A stretch of 24,674 bases of DNA from Hyphomicrobiales bacterium (GTDB lineage: Bacteria > Pseudomonadota > Alphaproteobacteria > Rhizobiales > Devosiaceae), in NCBI GenBank assembly GCA_026989045.1, contig JALSJY010000056.1:1-24674 (forward strand), given 5' to 3'. A model generated the notes under the pieces. It ran no database searches and was not told the DNA's origin. It was given only the letters and a program-made list of their open reading frames with translations. Made by a program: the position numbers and the translations under genes. This document shows positions 1 through 8,300 of this stretch, piece by piece (positions within the stretch are counted from its first letter, which is position 1; each line of letters opens with the position of its first letter).

Positions 1-722
<722 letters not shown>

Positions 723-900
723 GAAAAATGACATAGTCGACGCATGCACGTTTGCATTTACTGTGTATTGCTACACAATTGACGAGGACACACATCTGTC
801 ACTTATGTCTCACGACACAAAGATAACTAATGGTGTTCTCTATTAGAAACGTACACCCATCGAAGTCTTTTGTGACCCTAACCAAGCCTAAGCCTGAAAG

Positions 901-960
901 GGTCCGCAAGGACCTCGCCGTCCACGTTTCTCTTTCTTCTTCTTCACACTGTCAAAGAGC
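901..960 (-). promoter_or_regulatory. rRNA leader antitermination region: boxA plus downstream hairpin
   Basis: Read on the minus strand, 960-951 is GCTCTTTGAC, a near-consensus boxA, the NusB/NusE binding site that supports antitermination of rRNA operons. About 35 nt further downstream in the leader, 914-901 is GGTCC-TTGC-GGACC, a perfect 5-bp hairpin. It is followed by the remaining leader (about 180 nt) to the 16S 5' end. A boxA-plus-stem arrangement is the known plan of alphaproteobacterial rRNA leaders. The sequence match is direct; the function is inferred from position. A second perfect hairpin (TGTGTA-N4-TACACA, 762-777) lies closer to 16S and may take part in pre-rRNA processing. 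Confidence 0.75.
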
Positions 961-1132
961 TGACCCCAATTTCTCAACTAAGAGAGTTGACGACATCCGC
1001 CTTAAATATTTAAAAATACTCAAAACAGCAGAACAGAACTTCTTTGCCGGTTACCCAGCAGGTTAGCCTGCTCTTTAAATAATTCACTTAAAACGAAACG
1101 CTTAGTTAGTTGTTTCGTCTGAGTGCTGGGGG

Positions 1133-1161
1133 GTTATAGGTCTAGGAGATTTGATAGTCAA
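1133..1161 (-). promoter_or_regulatory. rRNA operon promoter (sigma-70 type)
   Basis: On the minus strand, TTGACT (1161-1156) and TATAAC (1138-1133) are separated by exactly 17 bp, each one base off consensus. Transcription would start near 1126, giving a leader of about 400 nt before 16S. The DNA just upstream of the -35 (1162-1200) is almost pure A/T with A- and T-tracts, as expected of an UP element. Two leader hairpins follow: ACGAAAC/GTTTCGT (1093-1118) and AGCAGG-TTAG-CCTGCT (1057-1072). Confidence 0.8.
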
Positions 1162-1474
1162 CACAAAAAAACAATAAAATGAATTTTTTTTATTTCTTTG
1201 CTTTTCTGCTCTAAATCAGCCCGCCAGCGCCCTATAGATAACACATATTTAAGCGATTGTCACATGTTATATACAATCAACATAAATCTTGTTTTACACC
1301 ACTAAAATATCGATTTTTGCTTATATTTTATTAACAAGCAAAATTTTGCCTTAATCTGCTTTAATTACAGTTTCACTCACGCTTGCAAGCAACAACCCTC
1401 TAAGTTAATAAGCTATATAGCGTGCATAATATTATACATGGCCAACATATAAATTGAAGAGAGTTATAGTTTAA
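1162..1474. other. AT-rich spacer between rRNA promoter and M23 peptidase gene
   Basis: No gene is visible in these 313 bp. The left part is the probable UP element of the rRNA promoter. Two symmetric sequences stand out: GATTGT-N12-ACAATC (1255-1278) and the perfect 12-bp palindrome GCAAAATTTTGC (1338-1349). Either could be an operator for the rightward M23 gene, but no regulator can be named. I could not find a convincing -35/-10 pair for the M23 gene; candidates such as TTGCAA (1383) with TAATAA (1406) match poorly. Confidence 0.4.
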
Positions 1475-3409
1475 GTGAATGCTGCACAAAAAAACCATCA
1501 AGCCGCTTTATTATTAGCTTCAGGCTATGAAGATGAAAGCGCTCTAACCTCTCGCTCAACCGACGGCGACATTCCCCACGGTCGTGAGCTTAGCTTTTCT
1601 TGGCTTTGGGGCATAGTAATGACTGGGTTAACTTCTGTCTTATTAATGGGCGCAGCACTTAATGTCTCATTTCTTGGGCAAGATACATTTTCCACCCCTT
1701 TTGCCGCTCTTAATATTGAAAGTAAAAGCATCGCCAAATTAGACTCATCAAATGTAAAAACTGATAGATTAAGGCCAATTACCTTAACTCGCTCAGATAA
1801 AGAAATTGTTGAGGCCGCAATTAGAGAAAATGTCAATGGGCGCACCATAATTCGCAAACAGCCATTTGTCCGCATTCGTGCAACCCTTGCAACAGCAGCA
1901 ACTGCACTCTCTGATAACATTCCAACTTATGACCCTGTAGCCTTATTATCTCGCACTCAATCTTCCTCCAAAAATTCAACCGACCAAATTTCAACTGAAA
2001 TTTATTCAGCCAATGTTGAAGGAGAAATTGCAGTTCAAACAGCCACTATACCTATGGAAATTACACCTAACGTTTATATTTCCGATCAAAACGCTGCAAA
2101 ATTTGTAAGCATGACTTATTCAAACCCATCATTTGATAGCGAAATATTTGCCCTTGGTTATGATGAAGGTAGCAATGACGTGCGCGATTTAAGTGGTGAT
2201 AATAATGATATAATAATTGGAAAAGCAGAAAATGTTACTATTGTCCCCAAAACTCACTCATTAGATGAAGCTGGCTTTGGGCGTTCTGAGCGCATTCTTA
2301 CCATTAAAAAAGCCAGCCCACTTGAAGAAATATTGACCAAAAACGGTTTTACCGAGCAAATGATAAATGCTATTATAAAAACCCTACGCAATGTTTATCC
2401 ATCTACCTCTTTATCAAAAGGCACAAGGCTTCGTATATTATTTGGCCCTGCAACTAATTCTAATAGCGTAGTGCCTTATCGCATGAGCATCTATAGTGGG
2501 GACACTCATGCCGCAACAGTGGCATTAACTGATAGCGGCCGCTATGTATTAGCCCTAGCTCCACCAGCAATAGATTTCCCTGAACAAGATATTGAGGAAA
2601 TAAATGTCAATAACCTGCCCTCTATCTATCGCTCAATATGGGAAACCGCGCGCAAACATGATTTATCGGATCAAGTAACTGATAGAATCATTGCTATGTT
2701 TGCCTATGATCTAGACCTTACAAAAAGAATCACTGCTGGTGACAGCATTGAAATCCTTCAAACAAAACCTGACGAACAAGGAAAACAGCAATTACTCTAT
2801 GTAGCCCTAAAACTTGGCAAAACTGAGCGTAAATTTTATCGCTTTAGAACCGATAATGGTGAAGTTGATTTTTATGACCCCAATGGACAAACTGGCAAGC
2901 GCTTTTTAATTCGTCGCCCACTAAAGGGAGGTGGAAATTTACGCTCACGTTTTGGCTATCGCCGTCACCCAATTACAGGCAGATCAAAATTACACACTGG
3001 CACAGACCTTGCTGCCCCCTATGGCACTCCCGTTTATGCCTCAGGTGATGGTATAATTGATATGGCACAATGGTTTTCTGGTTATGGCCGCTATGTGAAA
3101 TTAAAACATGTTAACGGCTTTACCACCTCTTACGCACACATGAGCCGCATTGCAAAAGGCATAGCACCAGGGGGGCGAGTAAGACAGGGGCAGATCATCG
3201 GCTATGTTGGCTCAACAGGTCTTTCAACAGGCAACCACTTGCACTTTGAAGTAAGAATAAACAACCGCCCAGTAGATGGCCTAAGCATAAAATTACCAAG
3301 AGATAAAATCCTGCCACAACAATATCAGCAACAATTTAACAACACCATAGCCCAAATAAGCGACCTAATGAAACGCGACCCTGAACCTGTTAAGGTGGCG
3401 AGTAATTAG
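1475..3409 (+). CDS. membrane-anchored M23 (LytM-type) zinc metallopeptidase
   Basis: Predicted cell-wall hydrolase of 644 aa that would cut peptide cross-links in periplasmic peptidoglycan. One hydrophobic segment at residues 42-66 (LWGIVMTGLTSVLLMGAAL) acts as an uncleaved N-terminal anchor. A long variable region follows, with a LysM/OapA-like stretch around 270-330 (SPLEEILTKNGF...). The C-terminal peptidase domain spans about 475-610. All M23 landmarks are present: H507-x3-D511 (HTGTD), catalytic H555 (YAHMS) and H588-L-H590 (HLHFE), so an active enzyme is expected rather than a degenerate LytM activator. The start is GTG at 1475, preceded by GAAGAGAG at 1456-1463; the ATG at 1438 meets a stop after four codons. 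It diverges from the rRNA operon. Large M23 proteins of this kind lie beside clpB in Hyphomicrobiales. Confidence 0.93.
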   Translation: MNAAQKNHQAALLLASGYEDESALTSRSTDGDIPHGRELSFSWLWGIVMTGLTSVLLMGAALNVSFLGQDTFSTPFAALNIESKSIAKLDSSNVKTDRLRPITLTRSDKEIVEAAIRENVNGRTIIRKQPFVRIRATLATAATALSDNIPTYDPVALLSRTQSSSKNSTDQISTEIYSANVEGEIAVQTATIPMEITPNVYISDQNAAKFVSMTYSNPSFDSEIFALGYDEGSNDVRDLSGDNNDIIIGKAENVTIVPKTHSLDEAGFGRSERILTIKKASPLEEILTKNGFTEQMINAIIKTLRNVYPSTSLSKGTRLRILFGPATNSNSVVPYRMSIYSGDTHAATVALTDSGRYVLALAPPAIDFPEQDIEEINVNNLPSIYRSIWETARKHDLSDQVTDRIIAMFAYDLDLTKRITAGDSIEILQTKPDEQGKQQLLYVALKLGKTERKFYRFRTDNGEVDFYDPNGQTGKRFLIRRPLKGGGNLRSRFGYRRHPITGRSKLHTGTDLAAPYGTPVYASGDGIIDMAQWFSGYGRYVKLKHVNGFTTSYAHMSRIAKGIAPGGRVRQGQIIGYVGSTGLSTGNHLHFEVRINNRPVDGLSIKLPRDKILPQQYQQQFNNTIAQISDLMKRDPEPVKVASN

Positions 3410-3480
3410 TGAAAGCCTGAAAGAAATAACACAATGCTCAAGTTGAATATTCCCTTGCTGGCAAGCTTTGCTTTTCCATC

Positions 3481-3599
3481 GTCTTTGTGAGGAACAAAGT
3501 GACGAAGCATTCCAGAAATACTGAGTATGTTGCTAGATTCTGGACTGCCACACCCACATTCTTTTGTCTCACGCCGACGGGCTGAGGGCTCGCAATGAC
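3481..3599 (+). repeat. MITE-like palindromic repeat, copy A
   Basis: Intergenic element of about 119 bp. It begins GTCTTTGTGAG and ends CTCGCAATGAC, which are imperfect inverted termini (9 of 11). It contains an inner inverted repeat CCAGAA (3512-3517) / TTCTGG (3538-3543). Its first half matches the reverse complement of copy B at 17356-17453, sharing GACGAAGCA, CCAGAAATACTGAGT and a TTCTG block in the same order and spacing. It encodes nothing plausible. I see no clear target-site duplication. It lies between the convergent M23 and clpB genes. Confidence 0.75.
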
Positions 3600-3613
3600 A
3601 CCAAGGAGTACAA

Positions 3614-3640
3614 GGGAGTGCGCAAAACTTACGCACTCCC
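3614..3640 (-). terminator. strong stem-loop downstream of clpB, probable terminator
   Basis: A perfect 9-bp inverted repeat, GGGAGTGCG / CGCACTCCC with a 9-nt loop, starts 16 nt beyond the clpB stop codon. Neither side is followed by a good T-tract (minus strand continues TTGTACTCC), so it may act as a Rho-assisted terminator or 3' stabiliser rather than a classic intrinsic terminator. It could serve both convergent genes. Confidence 0.5.
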
Positions 3641-3656
3641 CCATATGCACCAAAGC

Positions 3657-6248
3657 TTATTCATCAACCACAATAACCAGCCCATCGTCATCAGCATCAA
3701 TATTCACTATTGCGCCATCGCCAATATCACCAGCCAACACCTTATCAGCCAGCTTATCTTGCACTTCTCGCTGAATAACTCTTTTTAGCGGTCTAGCGCC
3801 ATAGGCAGTATCATAGCCTTCATTAGCCAACCATTCACGAGCTTTCTCGCTTAAACTTACCACAATATCACGCTCTTTAAGCAAATCATTTAGCCGTTTA
3901 ATTTGAATGTCAACAATCGCACCCATATGTTTGCGCTCTAAACGATGGAATAATAATATATCATCAACACGGTTTAAAAATTCAGGTCTAAACGCTGCTC
4001 TAAGCGCATCCATCACTCTACCGCGCACTAAATCAACACTCTCACCTTCTTTAAGCTCAACTAAATATTGCGATCCAATATTTGAGGTCATGATGATAAG
4101 TGTATTCCTAAAGTCAACAGTTCTGCCCTGCCCATCAGTTAAGCGACCATCATCAAGCACTTGCAATAAGACATTAAACACATCGGGGTGCGCTTTTTCT
4201 ATCTCATCAAATAAAATCACCTGATAGGGTCGGCGACGAACGGCTTCGGTCAATACCCCACCCTCATCATAACCAACATATCCCGGAGGCGCACCAATTA
4301 GACGAGCAACGCTATGCTTTTCCATAAATTCACTCATATCCAAGCGAACCATTGCCGTTTCATCATCGAATAAAAAATTAGCCAGCGCTTTAGTCAATTC
4401 GGTTTTACCAACCCCAGTTGGGCCTAAAAACATGAATGATCCAATCGGACGGTTAGGGTCTTGCAAACCAGCACGGGAGCGCCTTACTGCTTTTGCAACA
4501 GCAGTAACCGCCTCATCTTGCCCAATTACCGTTTTACCAAGTTCCTCTTCCATTCTTAATAATTTATCACGCTCACCCTCAAGCATTTTATCAACAGGAA
4601 TACCCGTCCAACGAGAAACAATTTGCGCAATATTACTTGGTGTCACCACTTCTTGCGCTAAAGTTTCCTCATCTGGCTTTTCAGCATTAACGCTTTCAGC
4701 CTCTAATATTGCCCTCTCAAGATCAGGAATAACCCCATAAGCAAGCTCACCAGCTTTGGCCAAATCGCCCTCACGTTGGGCAATCTCTAATTGTGAACGA
4801 GCAGCATCAAGCTCCTCTTTGAACTTTTGAGAGCCAGCAAGCCGTTGTTTTTCTGCCTGCCAACGCTGAGCAAGCACATTAGCCTCTTCTTCTAAATCAG
4901 AAAGCTCTATCTCAAGCTTTTTAAGTCTAGATTTAGAAGCATCATCTTTTTCTTTTTTAAGCGCTTCACGCTCAATCTTAAGCTGAATAATTCTTCTATC
5001 CAGCTCATCAAGCTCTTCAGGCTTACTGTCAATCGCCATACGCAGACGAGCTGAGGCCTCGTCCATCAAATCAATCGCCTTATCGGGCAAGAATCTATCA
5101 GTAATATAACGATTTGAAAGCGTTGCTGCTGCTACAAGCGCACTATCAGAAATTCTAATCCCGTGATGCACTTCATATTTTTCTTTAATTCCACGCAAAA
5201 TAGAAATTGTATCTTCAACACTAGGCTCTTCAATCATAACAGGCTGAAAACGCCTTGCAAGAGCCGCATCTTTTTCAACATGTTTTTTATACTCATCTAA
5301 AGTTGTTGCACCAACACAATGCAACTCACCACGTGCAAGGGCTGGTTTTAATAGGTTTGAAGCGTCCATTGCTCCATCACTCTTACCCGCACCAACAAGC
5401 GTGTGCATTTCATCAATGAATAAAATTATCTGTCCATTTGCTGAGGTGACTTCATTAAGCACCGCCTTTAGACGCTCCTCAAACTCACCGCGATATTTAG
5501 CACCCGCAATCAAAGCACCCATATCAAGCGCTAAAAGAGATTTATTCTTGAGGCTTTCAGGCACATCACCATTAACAATGCGCTGCGCTAACCCCTCTGC
5601 AATGGCGGTTTTACCAACCCCAGGTTCACCAATAAGAACGGGGTTATTTTTTGTGCGCCGTGATAACACCTGAATAGTGCGGCGGATTTCTTCATCACGC
5701 CCAATCACAGGGTCAAGTTTTCCTTCACGGGCAACTTCAGTTAAATCGCGAGCATATTTTTTTAAGGCATCATATTGATTTTCAGCACTAGCGCTATCTG
5801 CACTTCGCCCTTTACGCATTTCATTTATTGCATCATTTAACTTTGCTGGATTTGCCCCAGCACTAGCTAAAAGCTTGCCAGCCTCGCTATTTTTTTCAAC
5901 CACCAAAGCAAGCAACAATTGCTCAACAGCAACAAAACTATCTCCTGATTTCTTTGCCGCCTCTTGCGCTGTTTCAAATATCTTAGCCATTTCACGGCTA
6001 AGATAAACCTGCCCAGCATCACCAGAAACTTTAGGAATTTTTTTAAGAGCTAGCTCAACATTTAATCGCAACCCCTTAACATCTGCACCAGAGCTCTCCA
6101 ACAAGCCAGATGCCATGCCTTCTTTATCGTCCAAAAGAACTTTTAATAAATGTAACGGGCTAAATTGCTGATGGCCTTGGCCTAAAGCATAAGTCTGCGC
6201 ACTTTGGATAAAACCGCGTGAGCGCTCAGTAAATTTTTCTATATCCAT
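3657..6248 (-). CDS. clpB: ATP-dependent disaggregase ClpB (Hsp104 family)
   Basis: Hexameric AAA+ chaperone that, with DnaK/DnaJ/GrpE, threads proteins out of aggregates after heat stress; cytoplasmic. 863 aa, usual size. Order: Clp N-domain (about 1-145), AAA-1 with Walker A GEPGVGKT (K213) and Walker B LFIDEMHT, the coiled-coil middle domain (about 405-530) that marks ClpB rather than ClpA, AAA-2 with Walker A GPTGVGKT (K615), then the C-terminal small domain (ARPLKRVIQ). I place the start at ATG 6248 (MDIEKFTERS), not the TTG at 6254: AGGAG at 6261-6257 lies 8 nt before the ATG but only 2 nt before the TTG. A 190-bp spacer with an upstream terminator suggests its own promoter. I found no clear sigma-32 promoter (CTTG...CYTAT) there. 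It is the last gene of the minus-strand block. Confidence 0.98.
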   Translation of the reverse strand: MDIEKFTERSRGFIQSAQTYALGQGHQQFSPLHLLKVLLDDKEGMASGLLESSGADVKGLRLNVELALKKIPKVSGDAGQVYLSREMAKIFETAQEAAKKSGDSFVAVEQLLLALVVEKNSEAGKLLASAGANPAKLNDAINEMRKGRSADSASAENQYDALKKYARDLTEVAREGKLDPVIGRDEEIRRTIQVLSRRTKNNPVLIGEPGVGKTAIAEGLAQRIVNGDVPESLKNKSLLALDMGALIAGAKYRGEFEERLKAVLNEVTSANGQIILFIDEMHTLVGAGKSDGAMDASNLLKPALARGELHCVGATTLDEYKKHVEKDAALARRFQPVMIEEPSVEDTISILRGIKEKYEVHHGIRISDSALVAAATLSNRYITDRFLPDKAIDLMDEASARLRMAIDSKPEELDELDRRIIQLKIEREALKKEKDDASKSRLKKLEIELSDLEEEANVLAQRWQAEKQRLAGSQKFKEELDAARSQLEIAQREGDLAKAGELAYGVIPDLERAILEAESVNAEKPDEETLAQEVVTPSNIAQIVSRWTGIPVDKMLEGERDKLLRMEEELGKTVIGQDEAVTAVAKAVRRSRAGLQDPNRPIGSFMFLGPTGVGKTELTKALANFLFDDETAMVRLDMSEFMEKHSVARLIGAPPGYVGYDEGGVLTEAVRRRPYQVILFDEIEKAHPDVFNVLLQVLDDGRLTDGQGRTVDFRNTLIIMTSNIGSQYLVELKEGESVDLVRGRVMDALRAAFRPEFLNRVDDILLFHRLERKHMGAIVDIQIKRLNDLLKERDIVVSLSEKAREWLANEGYDTAYGARPLKRVIQREVQDKLADKVLAGDIGDGAIVNIDADDDGLVIVVDE

Positions 6249-6383
6249 AATCAACTCTCCTTTTAATCAAGCACGAGTGCCTCACCCATGTTAGGCATGA
6301 GCACATCGCCTCAAAAGCGTTGTAAATTTTAATATACGCCAATAGCGCTATATCATCACTATAATATAGGGAGCATTTTCAAA

Positions 6384-6420
6384 CAAAAAAGGGCTGAACA
6401 AATGTCCAGCCCTTTTTATT
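6384..6420 (-). terminator. Rho-independent terminator after the DUF4167 gene
   Basis: GGGCTG / CAGCCC (6391-6396 and 6407-6412), with three more inner pairs after one mismatch, is followed on the minus strand by TTTTTTG (6390-6384). It begins 27 nt past the DUF4167 stop and so separates that gene from clpB. The other side also has a T-run (6413-6417), so it is formally bidirectional, but only the minus strand carries genes here. Confidence 0.88.
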
Positions 6421-6438
6421 ATATTATTTTTTAAAAAC

Positions 6439-7104
6439 CTATTCAGCTGCGTCTGGTTTTTCACCTGCAGTTAAAAAAGCTTGCAATCCATCTGCTTGAG
6501 ATTGAGGCATTTTATCTTTTATCTTATCTTGTTTTGCACCACTCTCATCATTGCTCTGAGCAGTTCGGGGCTGACGGCGAGGACGGCGAACTCTTGGCTT
6601 TACAACAGGTTTTTTTACCTCTTTTATTGCATCTTCACTCGTTACATCTGCCTGCTTATTTTCTTGTGTTACAGCCTGCTCTTCACCTGATTCTAGCGCA
6701 CTTGGCTTTGCAACCTCAGGATTTTCTTTATTCTCAATATTTTTTTTAGTCTGATTTTCTTTTGCTTGGCGCTCTTGATTCTCTTTTACATGGCGATCTT
6801 CTAAAGCCTGACGTTCTTCTTGACGCTGTAAATTTTGTGCATTAGCAGCTGAAATAATCCGTAAATAATGCTCAGCATGCTGCAAATAATTCTGCTCCGC
6901 CACGCTATCACTTGCATTTTGCGCATCACGAGCCAATTGCACATATTTTTCTACAATATTAGCTGCATTGCCACGAACTTTCACATCGGGGCCATTTGAT
7001 TCATAATTACGAGTAAGCGGATTTCCACCGCCCTGCCTGTTGCGATTAGGGTTATTACGTCCTCTTGAGCGCTTATTCTGGCTATTTTGATTATTTGATC
7101 TCAT
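6439..7104 (-). CDS. DUF4167 domain protein, basic and low-complexity
   Basis: 221 aa, function unknown. The N-terminus (1-30) is rich in Asn, Arg, Gln and Gly (NKRSRGRNNPNRNRQGGG), suggesting nucleic-acid contact. The conserved DUF4167 core follows at about 30-85 (GNAANIVEKYVQLARDAQ, then AEQNYLQHAEHYLRI). Next comes a Glu/Lys/Gln-rich, probably coiled or disordered stretch (90-160), then a second basic patch, KPRVRRPRRQPR (about 172-185). The gene is widespread in Alphaproteobacteria and sits between prmC and clpB, as here. RNA binding or a ribosome-linked role is inferred from composition and translation-gene neighbours, not shown. The ATG at 7104 has no clear Shine-Dalgarno sequence. The terminator at 6384-6420 ends the unit. 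Confidence 0.85.
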   Translation of the reverse strand: MRSNNQNSQNKRSRGRNNPNRNRQGGGNPLTRNYESNGPDVKVRGNAANIVEKYVQLARDAQNASDSVAEQNYLQHAEHYLRIISAANAQNLQRQEERQALEDRHVKENQERQAKENQTKKNIENKENPEVAKPSALESGEEQAVTQENKQADVTSEDAIKEVKKPVVKPRVRRPRRQPRTAQSNDESGAKQDKIKDKMPQSQADGLQAFLTAGEKPDAAE

Positions 7105-7211
7105 GCTATTTTAAAAAAGCTCTTTATTTCACTATTATTTTGGTTTCACCAATATTACCTAAAGCCATTTCCAATCTGCTATAATCAACCCATCTCGTTT
7201 TTATCATCATC

Positions 7212-7298
7212 ATCTCTTTTTAGAGATTTCGCTAAAAAAGCGAACTAAGGTCTTTTATGAACGGGTGGCCATCACTTTTAGCAAAAGGCTAAAAAAGT
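7212..7298. repeat. cluster of three small stem-loops between prmC and DUF4167
   Basis: Within the 290-bp spacer (7105-7394), two hairpins abut without a gap: ATCTCT-TTTT-AGAGAT (7212-7227) and TTCGCT-AAAAA-AGCGAA (7228-7244). A third lies at 7274-7298: ACTTTTAGC / GCTAAAAAAGT, whose arms differ by two A/T bases. Reading leftward, these lie in the untranslated region between the end of prmC and the DUF4167 start. They could form a processing, attenuator or terminator structure, or the remains of a repeat element. I recognise no family. Confidence 0.4.
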
Positions 7299-7394
7299 AA
7301 CAACTCTTGTCTAACCTTTCTTTGCCTAATGTCCAAGCAAAAAAGGAGTAAAAACGTATAAAAAGCTCTAAACACTTGATAATCTATTAAAATA

Positions 7395-8246
7395 TCACTT
7401 TTTTGCAACAATTACGCGCACAATATCAGCTAAATCACTATATTGAGAGATAAAATCAAAATCATTTTGTAAAAAACTTTGCCCCACTGATTTTTCCTGA
7501 CCCTGCCCAAATTCAACAATCACCACCCCATTTTCACTCAAATACTGTTTTGAGTTAGAAGCAATTATCTCATAAGGCTCAAGCCCATCATCTCCCCCAT
7601 CAAGCGCCAAAGCAGGATCAAACAATCTAACCTCTTTTTGCAAGTCAATAATTTCACCGCTCTTTATATAAGGAGGATTAGAAATAATAAGATCAAAACT
7701 CTCATTTTTATCTATTGGCTCAAACCAAGACCCGTTCCGATATTTTATTCGAGCATCAACATTATTTAGCTTGGCGTTTTTTTGTGCCATTTTCAGCGCC
7801 CCTGCGCTTATATCAATTCCAATAGCTGTTGCGCTTTTATTATTGGCCAATATTGCAATTGATATGCAAGCGCTCCCCACTCCCAAATCTAATATTTTAG
7901 GATTTCCAATATCTTTAATATGCTCAAGCGCCAAATCAACCAGCAATTCACTCTCAGGGCGAGGAACTAATGTAGCTTCATTAAGCTTAAACTCAAGCGA
8001 GTAAAATTCTTTAACCCCAATTATGCGAGAAACAGGCTCACCATTTAATCGGCGTTTTGCATATTTTTTTAACGCAACAAGTTGCGCCTCATCAGCTATT
8101 TCATGCTCTTTTAAAGGCAAATCTAAACCATTAAAACCAAAAGCATACTCACCCAAAAGCCGTGCATCAAGGGCGCTATTATCCAAGCTGACTCTTTCAA
8201 ACTGCTCTCTTATTTGCCGCCATGCTTTGCCATAAGTAGTTTTCAA
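7395..8246 (-). CDS. prmC: peptide chain release factor N5-glutamine methyltransferase PrmC
   Basis: Uses S-adenosylmethionine to methylate the Gln of the GGQ motif in release factors, which raises termination efficiency. 283 aa, normal length. N-terminal helical substrate-recognition domain (1-90); class I methyltransferase fold with motif I DLGVGSACI (120-128) and the diagnostic NPPY (N190-Y193) that holds the target amide. The start is TTG at 8246, preceded by AGGAA seven nt upstream. The nearest upstream ATG (TAGC-ATG-ATT-TAG) hits a stop at once, and the next in-frame Met is at residue 153, inside the catalytic domain, so the rare start is credible. It lies 54 nt downstream of prfA, which encodes its substrate RF1, so cotranscription makes sense. 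Confidence 0.95.
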   Translation of the reverse strand: MKTTYGKAWRQIREQFERVSLDNSALDARLLGEYAFGFNGLDLPLKEHEIADEAQLVALKKYAKRRLNGEPVSRIIGVKEFYSLEFKLNEATLVPRPESELLVDLALEHIKDIGNPKILDLGVGSACISIAILANNKSATAIGIDISAGALKMAQKNAKLNNVDARIKYRNGSWFEPIDKNESFDLIISNPPYIKSGEIIDLQKEVRLFDPALALDGGDDGLEPYEIIASNSKQYLSENGVVIVEFGQGQEKSVGQSFLQNDFDFISQYSDLADIVRVIVAKK

Positions 8247-8300
8247 ATCTGCTTTCCTAAATCATGCTACCAAATTATCTTGTAAAATTAGCTTATAAAG

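Noticed and set aside
830..1066. Open frame of 78 codons on the plus strand in the rRNA leader
   Set aside because: It is antisense to the rRNA leader, covers the boxA and hairpins, has no ribosome site and gives a low-complexity Ser/Lys-rich peptide of no known family.
1068..1080. Plus-strand TGCTCTTTAAATAA resembling E. coli boxA
   Set aside because: It points away from the rRNA gene and toward no rRNA; part of it is the arm of the AGCAGG/CCTGCT hairpin.
1235..1263. Possible second rRNA promoter: GTGACA-N17-TATCTA on the minus strand
   Set aside because: The -10 matches only three of six bases and the downstream TTGACT-N17-TATAAC promoter is far better.
1351..1365. TTAA-N6-TTAA resembling a CtrA site
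   Set aside because: The CtrA consensus needs a 7-bp spacer; AT-rich DNA yields this by chance.
3481..3599. Palindromic repeat considered as a CRISPR unit
   Set aside because: There is one copy at each of two distant sites, no regular spacers and no cas genes.
3406..3788. Three short open frames in the M23-clpB spacer
   Set aside because: They lie in the palindromic repeat and the hairpin, or run antisense into clpB; no family resemblance or ribosome site.
6249..6440. Sigma-32 heat-shock promoter before clpB
   Set aside because: TTTGAAA with CCTATAT is present on the minus strand, but the spacing is too short for a sigma-32 promoter.
7257..7292. Eleven-codon frame on the plus strand (MNGWPSLLAKG)
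   Set aside because: It has no ribosome site, no plus-strand gene follows it, and it overlaps a hairpin arm; not supportable as a leader peptide.
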